Positions 1-8,523 of a stretch of DNA of 24,051 bases are shown one piece after another. The DNA comes from Proteobacteria bacterium UBA652 (GTDB lineage Bacteria > Pseudomonadota > Gammaproteobacteria > Nitrosococcales > Methylophagaceae), in the NCBI GenBank assembly GCA_002299915.1, contig DBOG01000016.1, positions 72,304 to 96,354 of the forward strand, in the 5' to 3' direction. The first letter of the stretch is position 1. Every line of letters begins with the position of its first letter. A model generated the notes under the pieces. That model ran no database searches and had not been told where the DNA came from. It saw only the letters and a list, made by a program, of their open reading frames with translations. A program made the translations under genes and the position numbers.

Positions 1-1382
1 ACTTTCTTTAAATCTGACTCTAAAACATCAAGTTTATTGAGCGGCTCTGAAACCATTGCGCGGCCATACAATAAACCCGTATTATCGGGAAACTCGGCTA
101 ATGCCTCGGTATAGACCTCAAAAGCGGCCTGATCTTGATCATGTTCTCGCAAGAAGGTCGCTTCATAATCATAAAATCCGGCTGCTGCGGCTGGAATTTC
201 TGTGCGTAACAATTTGAAGTGTTGTCTTGCCTCATGTAGTTTTCCCTGATCGGCGAGGATATTAACGTATCGTCCTTGTGCCGCATAATAATGCCTGCTT
301 TCTGGCGACACGGCCGAAAACCACGTCAAAGCCTCGGTTAGCTCCTGATTTTCCTCTGTCGCCAAGCCCATGAAATAGCTTGCTTTCTGCCCCGAATCAC
401 CCAGCTTTAATGCCTCTGAAAAATAGCTTTTTGCCTGCTTGTATTCCTGCACGTCCATCGCCAATAGACCCAGGGTAAGTATCACTTGTTCATTTTCAGG
501 ATTTTTCTCGTATAGCGATCTTAATAGCTTTGTTGCCTGCTCATGTTTCCCATTACTCACCAATGCCTGTGCATAAGCCTGCAATAAATTATCACTTACA
601 TCTGCATTTTTACTTGCTTTAGCAAGCACTGCTAAACTTTCTTCTTTATTTCCCTGGCTATCTAAAATATCTGATTTTAATAATGCAGCACCTTCCACCT
701 GCGAACCCGCTGCCAATATTTTATCCACAATAGGCAAGGCAAGATCAAATTTCTTAAAATAAGCAGCAAGCCGTGCATAAGCAAATAAAGCATCCAGATC
801 TTGCCGCTTAAAAGCGGCTAGACCCGCTATAAAACCAAGAGCAGCTTCCGCATCTATGCCTTCTGTATTGGCTAGTAAACTGGTGATTTCAGCAAAATCA
901 TCGCTCTTTTTTTCTGGCCGTAGTTGTAATGCTTTTTCTAGCGCAATCTGTGCCTGCTCAAGCTTATTTTGAGAGATCAAAACAGAGGTGCTCACCATTT
1001 GTGCATCTGCACTCCCTGGCTCTAACGCAACCCAACGTGCCATAGCACGATCTACTATGTCTAAATTATGGGTTTGTGTCGCTATCCCCGCCGAACGCCG
1101 CGCAACAGACTGCGACTTCACCAGTTTAGATGCCTCATGATACATGTCTGCGGCTAGCGACATATTGCCACGTTGCTCCGCCATTTCAGCGCCCAAAATA
1201 TAATACATTAACTCTTTTGTGAGTGGTAAATCAGGTATCATCTCAACCGCGGGGATCTCTGTCTCTATTGGATCCGCCTGTGTTATCTCCTTATCCTCCT
1301 CCACCGGAGGCGTTGCCACACATGCCGTCAAACTCATCGTCGCCACTAGGCAAATCGTCGTCAAATTTATGCTTTTCTTCAT
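1..1382 (-). CDS. TPR-repeat outer-membrane lipoprotein (partial, 3' end outside window)
   Basis: About 460 residues are visible, and the frame stays open to the left edge, so the C-terminus is missing. The ATG at 1382 is preceded by GGGATAAGA. The product begins with a lipoprotein signal peptide: two lysines, a hydrophobic run, then the lipobox SLTAC with the lipidated Cys at residue 21. Val at the next position (no Asp) suggests outer-membrane sorting. After a Pro/Glu-rich linker come repeated alpha-helical hairpins typical of tetratricopeptide repeats, for example the stretches with LLQAYAQALVSNGKHEQA and LGLLAMDVQEYKQAKSYF. Such proteins are usually assembly or protein-interaction scaffolds. 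The gene is divergent from hemA, an arrangement I recall from pseudomonads, where a TPR protein gene and then lolB lie beside hemA. That makes lolB a plausible next gene beyond the left edge (inference). The exact partner or function is unknown. Confidence 0.85.
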   Translation of the reverse strand, partial: MKKSINLTTICLVATMSLTACVATPPVEEDKEITQADPIETEIPAVEMIPDLPLTKELMYYILGAEMAEQRGNMSLAADMYHEASKLVKSQSVARRSAGIATQTHNLDIVDRAMARWVALEPGSADAQMVSTSVLISQNKLEQAQIALEKALQLRPEKKSDDFAEITSLLANTEGIDAEAALGFIAGLAAFKRQDLDALFAYARLAAYFKKFDLALPIVDKILAAGSQVEGAALLKSDILDSQGNKEESLAVLAKASKNADVSDNLLQAYAQALVSNGKHEQATKLLRSLYEKNPENEQVILTLGLLAMDVQEYKQAKSYFSEALKLGDSGQKASYFMGLATEENQELTEALTWFSAVSPESRHYYAAQGRYVNILADQGKLHEARQHFKLLRTEIPAAAAGFYDYEATFLREHDQDQAAFEVYTEALAEFPDNTGLLYGRAMVSEPLNKLDVLESDLKK

Positions 1383-1465
1383 TCTTATCCCGTTATCAAT
1401 CGGATTGTTGTTGCTGAGTTTTGTTAGAATGTCTCTCTTCAACCTCGTCATCTACTTTACATTAT
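1383..1465. promoter_or_regulatory. Divergent intergenic region between the TPR lipoprotein gene and hemA
   Basis: These 83 bp must hold the 5' signals of both divergent genes. On the plus strand TAGAAT at 1425-1430 is a possible -10 box for hemA, but no good -35 lies at 16-18 bp. TTGTTG at 1405-1410 is only 14 bp away. No strong Shine-Dalgarno sequence precedes the hemA ATG. Confidence 0.35.
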
Positions 1466-2728
1466 ATGCACTTTGTTAGCTACGGCATCAACCATCAATC
1501 TGCCCCTGTCGCCATCCGTGAACGGCTCGCTTTTAGTGTCGACACCATTCCGGCTGCGTTGCATGCCTTATATCAGCTACCTGAAGTTGAGGGCGCGGTG
1601 ATTGTTTCCACCTGCAATCGTACCGAAATCTATTGTCAGCTGCATCCAAATAAAATCAATACGCTCACCAACTGGCTTCACCAATATCACCAATTACCCA
1701 GCGACAGTCTCGAGCCACACCTTTACCGCCATCATGATCAAGATGCGATTCGCCACCTTTTTCGGGTTGCCTGCGGGCTTGATTCTATGGTGCTCGGTGA
1801 GCCACAAATACTCGGCCAAATTAAAACAGCTTATAGCCAAGCACTCAATGCAAATACCTTAGGCAAGCCTTTAGGCAAATTGTTCCAGCATACTTTCACT
1901 GTCGCCAAACAAGTGCGTACAGATACCGAAATTGGCAACAGCCCAATTTCGATTGCCTTTGCTGCTGTTAACCTTGCTAAGCGGATTTTTGCTGATCTTC
2001 CCACGGCCACTGCCATGTTAATCGGTGCTGGTGAAACGATTGATCTCACTGCGCGGCATCTCAAAGATAATGGTGTCGATCGGATCATCATTGCTAATCG
2101 TACAGTTGAACACGCCCACCAGCTCGCGCAACAATTTAATGGCTATGGCATCAGCCTCAGCGAAATACCTAATCATCTTGCAGAAGCCGATATTGTTATC
2201 AGCGCCACCGCCAGCCAACTACCTATCTTGGGCAAGGGCACCATTGAGCGCGCGCTAAAACAACGCAAACGACGGCCTATTTTTATGGTCGATATCGCTG
2301 TGCCACGTGATATTGAGCCCGAAGTTAGTAGGCTAGATGATATTTATCTTTACACCGTTGATGACTTGCACAATATTATCGAAGAAAGTCGCCAGTCTCG
2401 CCGTGATGCGGCCAAGCAAGCCGAAGAAATTATTGACCATCATGTTGATCAATTTGCTGGATGGTTACGCTCTCAAGAAACCGTGCCAACTATAACCGCT
2501 TTGAGAATCAGGCTTGAGCAGGAAAGTGAAGACTTACTATCTCAGGCAAAAAAAGATATTCAACAGGGTCAGCCAGCGGAAGAAGTACTGGCTGAATTTA
2601 GTCGCCAACTCTCCCAAAAGCTCCTCCACTCACCTTGTCAACAATTGCATGATGCAGGAGTAAATGGTGATAATGGCCTGATAGATGCCGCCCGAACCCT
2701 ATTTAATATTAAGGACTCCCCTTCGTGA
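1466..2728 (+). CDS. hemA: Glutamyl-tRNA reductase
   Basis: HemA reduces glutamyl-tRNA(Glu) with NADPH to glutamate-1-semialdehyde, the first committed step of C5-pathway tetrapyrrole synthesis in the cytoplasm. The start at 1466 gives 420 residues beginning MHFVSYGINHQSAPV, the usual N-terminus and length. The frame is open 45 bp further upstream, but those residues do not fit the family. The catalytic Cys50 sits in STCNRTE. GLDSMVLGEPQILGQIK lies in the catalytic domain. The NADPH-binding Rossmann domain carries a GAGE motif after AMLIGAGE, and the C-terminal helical dimerisation domain follows. The gene overlaps prfA by four bases (GTGA), so the two are probably co-transcribed, as in many gammaproteobacteria. 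HemE, a later enzyme of the same pathway, is encoded at 10628-11695. Confidence 0.97.
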   Translation: MHFVSYGINHQSAPVAIRERLAFSVDTIPAALHALYQLPEVEGAVIVSTCNRTEIYCQLHPNKINTLTNWLHQYHQLPSDSLEPHLYRHHDQDAIRHLFRVACGLDSMVLGEPQILGQIKTAYSQALNANTLGKPLGKLFQHTFTVAKQVRTDTEIGNSPISIAFAAVNLAKRIFADLPTATAMLIGAGETIDLTARHLKDNGVDRIIIANRTVEHAHQLAQQFNGYGISLSEIPNHLAEADIVISATASQLPILGKGTIERALKQRKRRPIFMVDIAVPRDIEPEVSRLDDIYLYTVDDLHNIIEESRQSRRDAAKQAEEIIDHHVDQFAGWLRSQETVPTITALRIRLEQESEDLLSQAKKDIQQGQPAEEVLAEFSRQLSQKLLHSPCQQLHDAGVNGDNGLIDAARTLFNIKDSPS

Positions 2729-3813
2729 AAGACTCAATAAAACTCAAACTTGAAGCGCTTGTTGATCGTCATGAAGAAATCAGCGGCCTACTGTCTGAGC
2801 CAGAGACCATGGCAGATCAAAACAAGTTTCGTGCATTATCGCAGGAGTACGCGCAACTTGAGCCCGTGATCAAAACATTTCAAGCCTATCAAAGAAATGA
2901 AGAATCGCTTGAAGATGCCAAAATAATGCTCAAGGAAGAGGATGCTGACATGCGGGAAATGGCAAAAGAAGAATTTTCTAATGCCGAAAGTCAGCGCGAT
3001 GAACTAGCGCTTACCCTACAAAAATTATTACTGCCTAAAGATCCTAACGATTCGCGCAATCTCTTTCTAGAAGTCCGCGCTGGTACGGGTGGCGATGAAG
3101 CCGCCTTATTCGCAGGTGATCTCTATCGCATGTATAGCCGTTATGCCGATAGCCGCCGCTGGCAAGTTGAGCTCATTAATGCGCAAGAAAGCGAACAAGG
3201 CGGTTATAAAGAAGTCGTTATCCGCATTATCGGCGAAGGTGCCTATTCCCAGCTAAAATTTGAATCAGGCGGTCATCGTGTACAGCGTATCCCCACCACT
3301 GAATCACAAGGCCGGATCCACACCTCCGCCTGCACGGTCGCCATCATGCCCGAAATCGATGAAATTGACCAAATTCAAATTAATCCTACTGATTTACGGG
3401 TAGACACTTTCCGCGCCTCAGGGGCCGGCGGCCAGCATGTTAATAAAACTGACTCTGCGATTCGGATCACCCATTTGCCTACAGGCATTGTCGTCGAATG
3501 CCAAGATCAACGATCCCAGCATAAAAATCGCGCCCAAGCCATGTCGGTGCTGCAATCGCGCATTATGTCTGAAAAACAAGATAAACAAGATGCCGAACAG
3601 GCCGAAACCCGTAAGCTATTAGTCGGCAGTGGTGATCGATCCGAACGGATCCGAACCTATAATTTCCCGCAAGGCCGCGTGTCCGACCATCGCATCAACC
3701 TGACTCTATATAAATTAGCCGAGATTATGGAAGGTGACTTAAGTCAACTAATCGAACCACTGATTAATGAGTATCAAGCGGATCAATTGGCGGCGTTGGC
3801 AGAAGGGGAATAG
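2725..3813 (+). CDS. prfA: Peptide chain release factor 1 (RF1)
   Basis: RF1 recognises UAA and UAG stop codons and triggers peptide release. The 362-residue product has the normal family length. It begins with GTG inside the hemA stop (GTGA), preceded by AAGGA at 2711-2715. The N-terminal helical domain is followed by the conserved TGGDEAALFAGDLYRMY block, the codon-recognition region RVQRIPTTESQGRIHTS, and the catalytic GGQ loop at residues 235-237 inside GAGGQHVNKTDSAIRI. The stop-codon-reading tripeptide reads PTT (190-192) where PAT or PVT is commoner. It still fits PxT and supports RF1 over RF2, which has SPF. The GGQ methyltransferase gene prmC usually follows but is absent here; a mobile-element fragment occupies that place. 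Confidence 0.97.
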   Translation: MKDSIKLKLEALVDRHEEISGLLSEPETMADQNKFRALSQEYAQLEPVIKTFQAYQRNEESLEDAKIMLKEEDADMREMAKEEFSNAESQRDELALTLQKLLLPKDPNDSRNLFLEVRAGTGGDEAALFAGDLYRMYSRYADSRRWQVELINAQESEQGGYKEVVIRIIGEGAYSQLKFESGGHRVQRIPTTESQGRIHTSACTVAIMPEIDEIDQIQINPTDLRVDTFRASGAGGQHVNKTDSAIRITHLPTGIVVECQDQRSQHKNRAQAMSVLQSRIMSEKQDKQDAEQAETRKLLVGSGDRSERIRTYNFPQGRVSDHRINLTLYKLAEIMEGDLSQLIEPLINEYQADQLAALAEGE

Positions 3814-3828
3814 CTCCTATCTCGACTG

Positions 3829-3847
3829 GCCTTTATAAGGCTTGTTT
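3829..3847 (+). terminator. Possible weak terminator after prfA
   Basis: Stem GCCTT / AAGGC (5 bp, loop TAT) followed by TTGTTT, starting 15 bp after the prfA stop. The stem is short, so this is tentative. Confidence 0.35.
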
Positions 3848-3899
3848 CGTGATAGACTAACTTACTAAATAATATTTCCCTCTTTATAAACGTAAGGTG
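3846..3899 (+). promoter_or_regulatory. Possible orphaned promoter and ribosome binding site upstream of the IS junction
   Basis: TAATAT (3870-3875) could be a -10 box, with a poor -35 (TTCGTG, 3846-3851). AAGGTG at 3894-3899 resembles a Shine-Dalgarno sequence, yet no start codon of a recognisable gene follows: the transposase remnant begins within about 15 bp. I infer these may be the 5' signals of the gene whose tail survives at 4495-4875. Confidence 0.25.
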
Positions 3900-3910
3900 T
3901 AAGAATTCAT

Positions 3911-4465
3911 CGCGTTGTTTACAGTCGAAAGATAGTCGGTTGGCAAGTGTATGAAAAAGAGTCCAGTGCATTAGCCGCTGACGTGATGACGGATATCTGT
4001 CATCGAGAGAAGATCAAAAGAGAGCAAGTGATCTTACACTCAGATAATGGCAGCCCAATGAAAGGAGCAACCTTATTAGCCACACTCCAACAATTAGGTG
4101 TTGTGCCCTCCTTTAGTCGCCCAAGCGTTAGCAATGATAACCCTTATTCAGAATCACTATTTCGCACCCTAAAGTATCGGCCAGACTATCCTGAAAAAAG
4201 ATTTGAAACGCTCATAATAGCGCGTCAATGGGTAAACAGATTTGTCGACTGGTATAACCAAGAACATTTACATAGTAGTATTAAATTTGTGACGCCAGAA
4301 CAAAGGCACCATGGTGACGATAAAGAGGTGCTGGCCAAGCGTAAGGAAGTGTATGAAAAAGCGAAGCAAAAACACCCAGAGCGATGGGGTGGACAGATCC
4401 GAAATTGGGATGAAATCAAGGAGGTTTATTTAAACCCTGAAAAGATAACAAATAAGGCGGCTTAA
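3911..4465 (+). pseudogene. IS3-family transposase (OrfB), 5'-truncated remnant
   Basis: The frame encodes the C-terminal part of an IS3-family DDE integrase. Family sequence is recognisable from about 3920 (YSRKIVGW), before the first possible start, GTG at 3947. The catalytic Asp of HSDNG and the Glu of NPYSES are present and separated by exactly 35 residues, the D35E spacing of rve-type integrases. The first catalytic Asp, normally just before this segment, is missing along with the N-terminal half and OrfA. The tail with WYNQEHLHSSIKFVTPEQRH and a final LNPEK is typical of OrfB. With one catalytic residue and the left end gone it cannot be an active transposase. Confidence 0.88.
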
Positions 4466-4494
4466 TTTTAACTTTAGGCGACAACTCTCTTGAA
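4466..4494 (+). mobile_element. Possible right terminal segment of the IS3-family element
   Basis: Directly after the transposase stop comes an A/T-rich stretch ending GGCGACAACTCTCTTGA. From memory this resembles right ends of some IS3-family elements. No matching left end is visible and no target duplication can be assigned, so the exact junction with the following gene remnant is uncertain. Confidence 0.35.
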
Positions 4495-4875
4495 ATCCGC
4501 CGCTATCCTGAAGATACCTTAAGCTACCTTGCCAATGTGTATAACCAACAGGCGCGGGCATTTTATGAAGAACATGGCGTGAAGCTTATCACATCGGCCT
4601 ATGAAGCCAATCAAACGCTAGACGAAGTACCACTAATGATCACCAAACATTGCCTACGCTTTAGCCATGGTCTCTGCCCCAAAGAAGCCAAAGGGGTGAT
4701 TGGCGTACAAGGCACCGTCACCGCCGAGCCGATGACGCTCATCAATGGTAACGATAAATTTACCCTGAAATTTGACTGTAAACCGTGTGAAATGCATGTG
4801 ATGGGGAAAATACGGAAACCTGTAATAGATAAAGGTCCACCTCAAACGATTGTTTTTCATTCAAAGCGCGCTTAA
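4495..4875 (+). pseudogene. C-terminal remnant of a U32-peptidase-like (collagenase-family) protein
   Basis: The open frame continues from about 4456 through the stop at 4873-4875, with its first internal Met/GTG codon at 4537. The product reads as a domain end rather than a whole protein. It contains PLMITKHCLRFSHGLCPKEA and FDCKPCEMHVMGKIRK. Paired cysteines of the forms HC..GLCPK and DCKxCEM are, as I recall, typical of the C-terminus of U32 family proteins of the YdcP/RlhA type, several of which act in RNA hydroxylation. The N-terminal and catalytic portions are absent because IS sequence precedes it. I therefore call it a pseudogene. A short expressed protein from the internal start is possible but unlikely to be functional. 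Confidence 0.65.
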
Positions 4876-4885
4876 ACCGCTCGCC

Positions 4886-4929
4886 TTACCTGTATGGTAT
4901 ATTGTTCGTTATAGTTTTATAAGCTGGAG
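4886..4929 (+). promoter_or_regulatory. Candidate promoter and RBS for the cytochrome gene
   Basis: TTACCT (4886-4891) and TATAGT (4910-4915) are separated by 18 bp. GGAG at 4926-4929 stands 8 bp before the ATG at 4938. The -10 and RBS are reasonable; the -35 is weak. Confidence 0.4.
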
Positions 4930-4937
4930 AGTTTATC

Positions 4938-5704
4938 ATGGCGTCTGCCCACAATATCAACCTTTGTAGCCAAGGTATTGCCTTAAAGTCACTATTCACA
5001 GACTATCTCGTGGTTGTCGCGATTGGCTATATGATGGCAATTGCTCAAATCCAATTTACCCATGGCATGGCGGATGGTGAGCTAGGCTTGTCCGTAGATG
5101 ATATTGTATATAGCTATTATGGCAAACGCTCGGGCTCTGTGCTGGAAGCTAAACTCAATGGATCAATGAAACTCAACGCGTCCGATGAAGATCGCCGCAA
5201 AATTATTAACTGGGTACATAAAGGGGCAAGCGAAAAAAGCTTCACCAGCATGGGGATTCGCGCCAGATTATGGATACCAGTTGTGTGATGTGTCATAACG
5301 GTGATCCTGGCCTGCCCATTCCTGACTTTACTAAGCTTGAAAGCATTATGAAAGTCGCAGAAACCGATACCGGTACTAGCTTTTCATCATTAGCACGGGT
5401 CTCACATATTCATTTATTTGGTATCTCTTTCATCTTTATGTTTGTCGGTTTAATCTTTAGTTTAGCGGCAGGTGTGCCACGTAAATTAAAAGCGTTGGTT
5501 ATCGTGATGCCATATGTCTTTTTAATCCTCGATATTTCATCATGGTGGCTGACCAAGCTCAACCCCAACTTTGCCTGGCTTGTGATTATCGGCGGCGGCA
5601 TGATAGCGCTATCCTTCGCATTCATGTGGATTGTGTCAATGTATGAAATGTGGATCATGCCGCGGCTTTATAGCGATAACCGCGATGCATTGTTAGACGA
5701 ATAA
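4938..5704 (+). pseudogene. Membrane c-type cytochrome protein, broken by one frameshift (or a sequence error)
   Basis: Two overlapping frames look like one gene. The first (4938-5288) gives a membrane segment near residues 22-40 and the conserved-looking stretch GLSVDDIVYSYYGKRSGS. The second (usable from about 5260 to 5704) gives a haem-binding CVMCH motif, then HIHLFGISF and three more membrane segments. Removing two bases, for instance one GC of CGCGCC at 5259-5264, joins them into a protein of about 254 residues reading SFTSMGIRQIMDTSCVMCH. Adding one base in the A6 run (5233-5238) or the G4 run (5252-5255) also works. I recall related whole proteins in sulfur- and methane-oxidising gammaproteobacteria, sometimes misnamed elongation factor. 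The role is presumably membrane electron transfer. As it stands, the haem part is not translated from the normal start. Confidence 0.72.
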
Positions 5705-5727
5705 GCAGCTTAAACATCTTTAAGATA

Positions 5728-6669
5728 TTATTGCGGTTTTTTCCGCTCTATATCCCAAAGACCCACATAATCTTTCCACTTCGCCTTATAGTGAATCCGA
5801 TCCTGCTCAGCTGTTTGCGCGATTAACGCGTAGGAGAAAGGGATCGCTTGTAATGCTAAATGATTTTTAGCTGCCACTTTAATTTTTCGGATGTGCTCAT
5901 TGGCGCGTGGCAAGGATAAAATTTTAACCGGTTTTTCCTGCAACCGATTGACAATGATTGGGTAGGCATATAAACCATTGTCTCTTGCCGCACCAGCTAG
6001 AAGAAACTTACCCTTGTCCGTTGTGACAAGCGCAAGCGTGAGCGCATCAATGCTATTTATTTTCTGCAGGACAGTTTTTGTCTTTGGATCGACATGATAA
6101 ATCACACCGCGCTGTGTCTCGTAGTCCGTCTCATCAATGGCAGAAACCCATAACGTTTTATCCTCACAATCATAAATAACCGCATTGATGCCATATGGAT
6201 TATTCGGCGAAGGATGCACGTCCTTAAACGTCATAAAAATACTTAGCGAGCCTGTTTTAGTGTCCAATTTATAAATACTTTTTTGTAACTCAAAGGTGTT
6301 TTCTTGAATACTAATAAAAGGGCTCGGAGCTAAAAAGATATTCCCCCGCTCATCTAAGGCATAGGTACTAAAATGTCCATATTGTTCCCATTTTTTGGGA
6401 TGTAGCGATTGGCTGAAGCTATTGCCATGTAGAAAAGCAATGCCTTTAAAACGTTTTTGGGTCAAATCAATAACTACCGGCTGTTGAATATTCAAGTCTG
6501 CCAAAAATAGGGGCGGTCTGCCACAGCTCTTGTTGCCGACAAAGCTACCTATATTGTTTTCCACACCCATAGCTGGCTGTGCTGTGGCTTGTTTCTTTTG
6601 TATCACTGCCGCAGTACCCACCATGCTGACAATAAGTAAGGCAACCAAGATAGGGAAATATTTCTGCAT
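5728..6669 (-). CDS. Exported beta-propeller-like protein of unknown function
   Basis: The 313-residue product starts with an uncleaved or cleavable signal segment (residues 4-24, MQKYFPILVALLIVSMVGTA) and should face the periplasm. The remainder consists of repeated beta-rich blocks of the kind seen in NHL or SMP-30-like propellers, for example YALDERGNIFLAPSP, SIYKLDTKTGSLSIF and GVIYHVDPKTKTVLQKI. No catalytic residues can be assigned; two cysteines (in NKSCGRPP and IYDCEDK) might form a disulfide. The AGGGAGA ribosome binding site overlaps the stop of the upstream amine-oxidase-like gene, only 9 bp away, so this is the last gene of a coupled cassette. It converges with the cytochrome gene on the plus strand. 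Confidence 0.7.
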   Translation of the reverse strand: MQKYFPILVALLIVSMVGTAAVIQKKQATAQPAMGVENNIGSFVGNKSCGRPPLFLADLNIQQPVVIDLTQKRFKGIAFLHGNSFSQSLHPKKWEQYGHFSTYALDERGNIFLAPSPFISIQENTFELQKSIYKLDTKTGSLSIFMTFKDVHPSPNNPYGINAVIYDCEDKTLWVSAIDETDYETQRGVIYHVDPKTKTVLQKINSIDALTLALVTTDKGKFLLAGAARDNGLYAYPIIVNRLQEKPVKILSLPRANEHIRKIKVAAKNHLALQAIPFSYALIAQTAEQDRIHYKAKWKDYVGLWDIERKKPQ

Positions 6670-6678
6670 TATGTCTCC

Positions 6679-8523
6679 CTACTTTATCGGCACAAATTTA
6701 GGACCCACCACACAAGGCCAGACTTTTACTTCTAAGCTTCCACTCTCACCAATTATCGTGTCTGCCCAACAATATTCATGCCCTGCACGTGCATCATTCT
6801 GGATCCGAGGCACATACCATAAAACAATATTGCTCCCATCGAGATCCTCGCCATCCATAAATCCTTCCACCCCGTCTTCCTTCAAATTACAACAGGAACC
6901 CAAGGTTAGTAAATCTTGCTCTCCTTCATTCGCTTTGAATACGCTAGCAAATAAGGTCGCATTATCGCCTCGGCTGTCATCATCAAACTGTCCATGATTA
7001 GGCTCAAGGTAATAGCCCTCTTCCGGTGTACTTTTGACGGTGATTTTATAACGCTGTGTATTGCTCTTTTCCACGCGTTCTGATTGCTCGTGCGCCCACT
7101 GGCGCCACACGCCATCTGATTGACTATAAAAAGATTCTTGATCTGAAATTGCCATATCAATCCGCATTACCGGTCGATAAAGCGCCTTATCACCACAACC
7201 ACGGCCAATATTCACCCCAACGACACGAAACGATCCATCATCATAAAACTCAAACCGATTTTCATAACGATAATTACATGCCATTGGCCATTTAGGGTTG
7301 CGATAATCTTGGGTTAGCTCAAAGCCATCATCCGTTTTCAGCCGCTTAATTTGTGGCGCATTAAATGGCAAGACTACTGAGGTTGAAAACATTGGGCAGC
7401 CCATCGCATCGTTGTAGCCAAATAGATAATTACCGTCATCATTTTTAACGGTCTCCACTCGTCTTCCCGCAATATATGTCTCGCCTTCTGCTGCGCCCTG
7501 TTCTCCCACTTTTTGTTGATAGCTGACATGCCAATCCACAATTTTAGCGGATGCCAACACAGGTCTGCCTTGATAGCTAGCATCAATGACTTCTAAGCCA
7601 TCTGAACCGGTCAAGCGATAGGAAAGTCGCCATCCATCTCGCTCTAATACCGTATTCTGTCGACAGAAATTCTCCATAATATGGCGATTTTGTAGGCTAC
7701 GTTCTGAAATACAGGCTGGTGTCGTTGTTTTACCTAGTCCTGCCCACTTTGCTGCAACCAATCTAAGCTCCGTAAGATCGATAACCGCCCATAATGCTTG
7801 CTCTTTTTGATGATCGGCAAAGGTCGGCGCAACACATAAATGTGCCGAATTCTCACAAGGAGATTCCTGCAAAGCACCCCGCACATTTGCCATCGACATG
7901 TCTTTTTTTGAAAGATTAATCCCCAATTCTTTTTTTACTTCGGGTGCATTGAGGGCAATAGCCTGAGCAATATGGGTCAGTCGCAAACTAATATCAGGCT
8001 GCATATTGGGATAGGTTTGCACCGATAATACCTCACCACTATCAATATTCGCAATTGCACGCGTCGTCGCATTGGTCACAAAATTATATTTTTCAGCTTG
8101 ATAGCAAGTGGCAGAACTGCAGGCTCTTTTTGTGTTCGCATCTAGGCTACTAATAATTGCCGGCACAACCCGCATCATATCATTACGTAATAATTGCTCT
8201 CCACGTCGCGTGTCTTTCAAAAAGTCCGCATCTTTCAGCAAAATTGCTTGGGCTTGTTTGCCGCCTGCATCCAATTCATTCGCTTGCAACGGCAAAATAG
8301 CATTACCTGCTTTCATCAACTCCCGTATTTCAGCTAAATAGGATTGGACTTCTGGAATGGCTGCCGTTGATGTTGTATTTTGAGGCAATAAAATACGCTC
8401 TTTCGGCATTGCGCTATCGGGCTTCGCTTCTTCGATCTCAGCAACGGGCATCCACCAATAAGCCGCAATAAGCAAGCTGCCCAATAGCAAAATAACCAAA
8501 CTAATTTTTAATTCTCTATTCAA
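6679..8523 (-). CDS. Membrane-anchored copper-amine-oxidase-like protein with apparently lost copper ligands
   Basis: The protein has 614 residues. An N-terminal anchor (about 6-25) precedes a large exported region with 13 cysteines. Several blocks resemble the catalytic domain of copper amine oxidases. Near 310-335, RLSYRLTGSDGLEVIDASYQ is followed by GRPVL. NYRYENRFEFYDDGSFRV surrounds Tyr418. RIDMAI follows, and NIVLWYVP lies near 561-570. Asn417-Tyr418 matches the Asn-Tyr of the topaquinone site, but Arg replaces the usual Asp/Glu. Where the family has HxH before RxD, this protein appears to have AxY (ALYRPVMRID), and no clear third His follows. This suggests a fold relative without the copper/quinone centre. 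It starts with TTG inside the stop of the RnfD/NqrB-like gene (TTGA), implying translational coupling. The family call is by eye and moderately secure; the activity is unknown. Confidence 0.68.
   Translation of the reverse strand: MNRELKISLVILLLGSLLIAAYWWMPVAEIEEAKPDSAMPKERILLPQNTTSTAAIPEVQSYLAEIRELMKAGNAILPLQANELDAGGKQAQAILLKDADFLKDTRRGEQLLRNDMMRVVPAIISSLDANTKRACSSATCYQAEKYNFVTNATTRAIANIDSGEVLSVQTYPNMQPDISLRLTHIAQAIALNAPEVKKELGINLSKKDMSMANVRGALQESPCENSAHLCVAPTFADHQKEQALWAVIDLTELRLVAAKWAGLGKTTTPACISERSLQNRHIMENFCRQNTVLERDGWRLSYRLTGSDGLEVIDASYQGRPVLASAKIVDWHVSYQQKVGEQGAAEGETYIAGRRVETVKNDDGNYLFGYNDAMGCPMFSTSVVLPFNAPQIKRLKTDDGFELTQDYRNPKWPMACNYRYENRFEFYDDGSFRVVGVNIGRGCGDKALYRPVMRIDMAISDQESFYSQSDGVWRQWAHEQSERVEKSNTQRYKITVKSTPEEGYYLEPNHGQFDDDSRGDNATLFASVFKANEGEQDLLTLGSCCNLKEDGVEGFMDGEDLDGSNIVLWYVPRIQNDARAGHEYCWADTIIGESGSLEVKVWPCVVGPKFVPIK

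Noticed and set aside
1421..1465. Upstream extension of hemA to a start at 1421
   Set aside because: The extra 15 residues (Ser/Thr-rich) are not part of the conserved HemA N-terminus, which begins exactly at the Met at 1466.
5709..5724. CTTAAA/TTTAAG stem between the convergent cytochrome and propeller genes as a bidirectional terminator
   Set aside because: The stem is only 6 A/T-rich pairs with no clear T-run, too weak to list.
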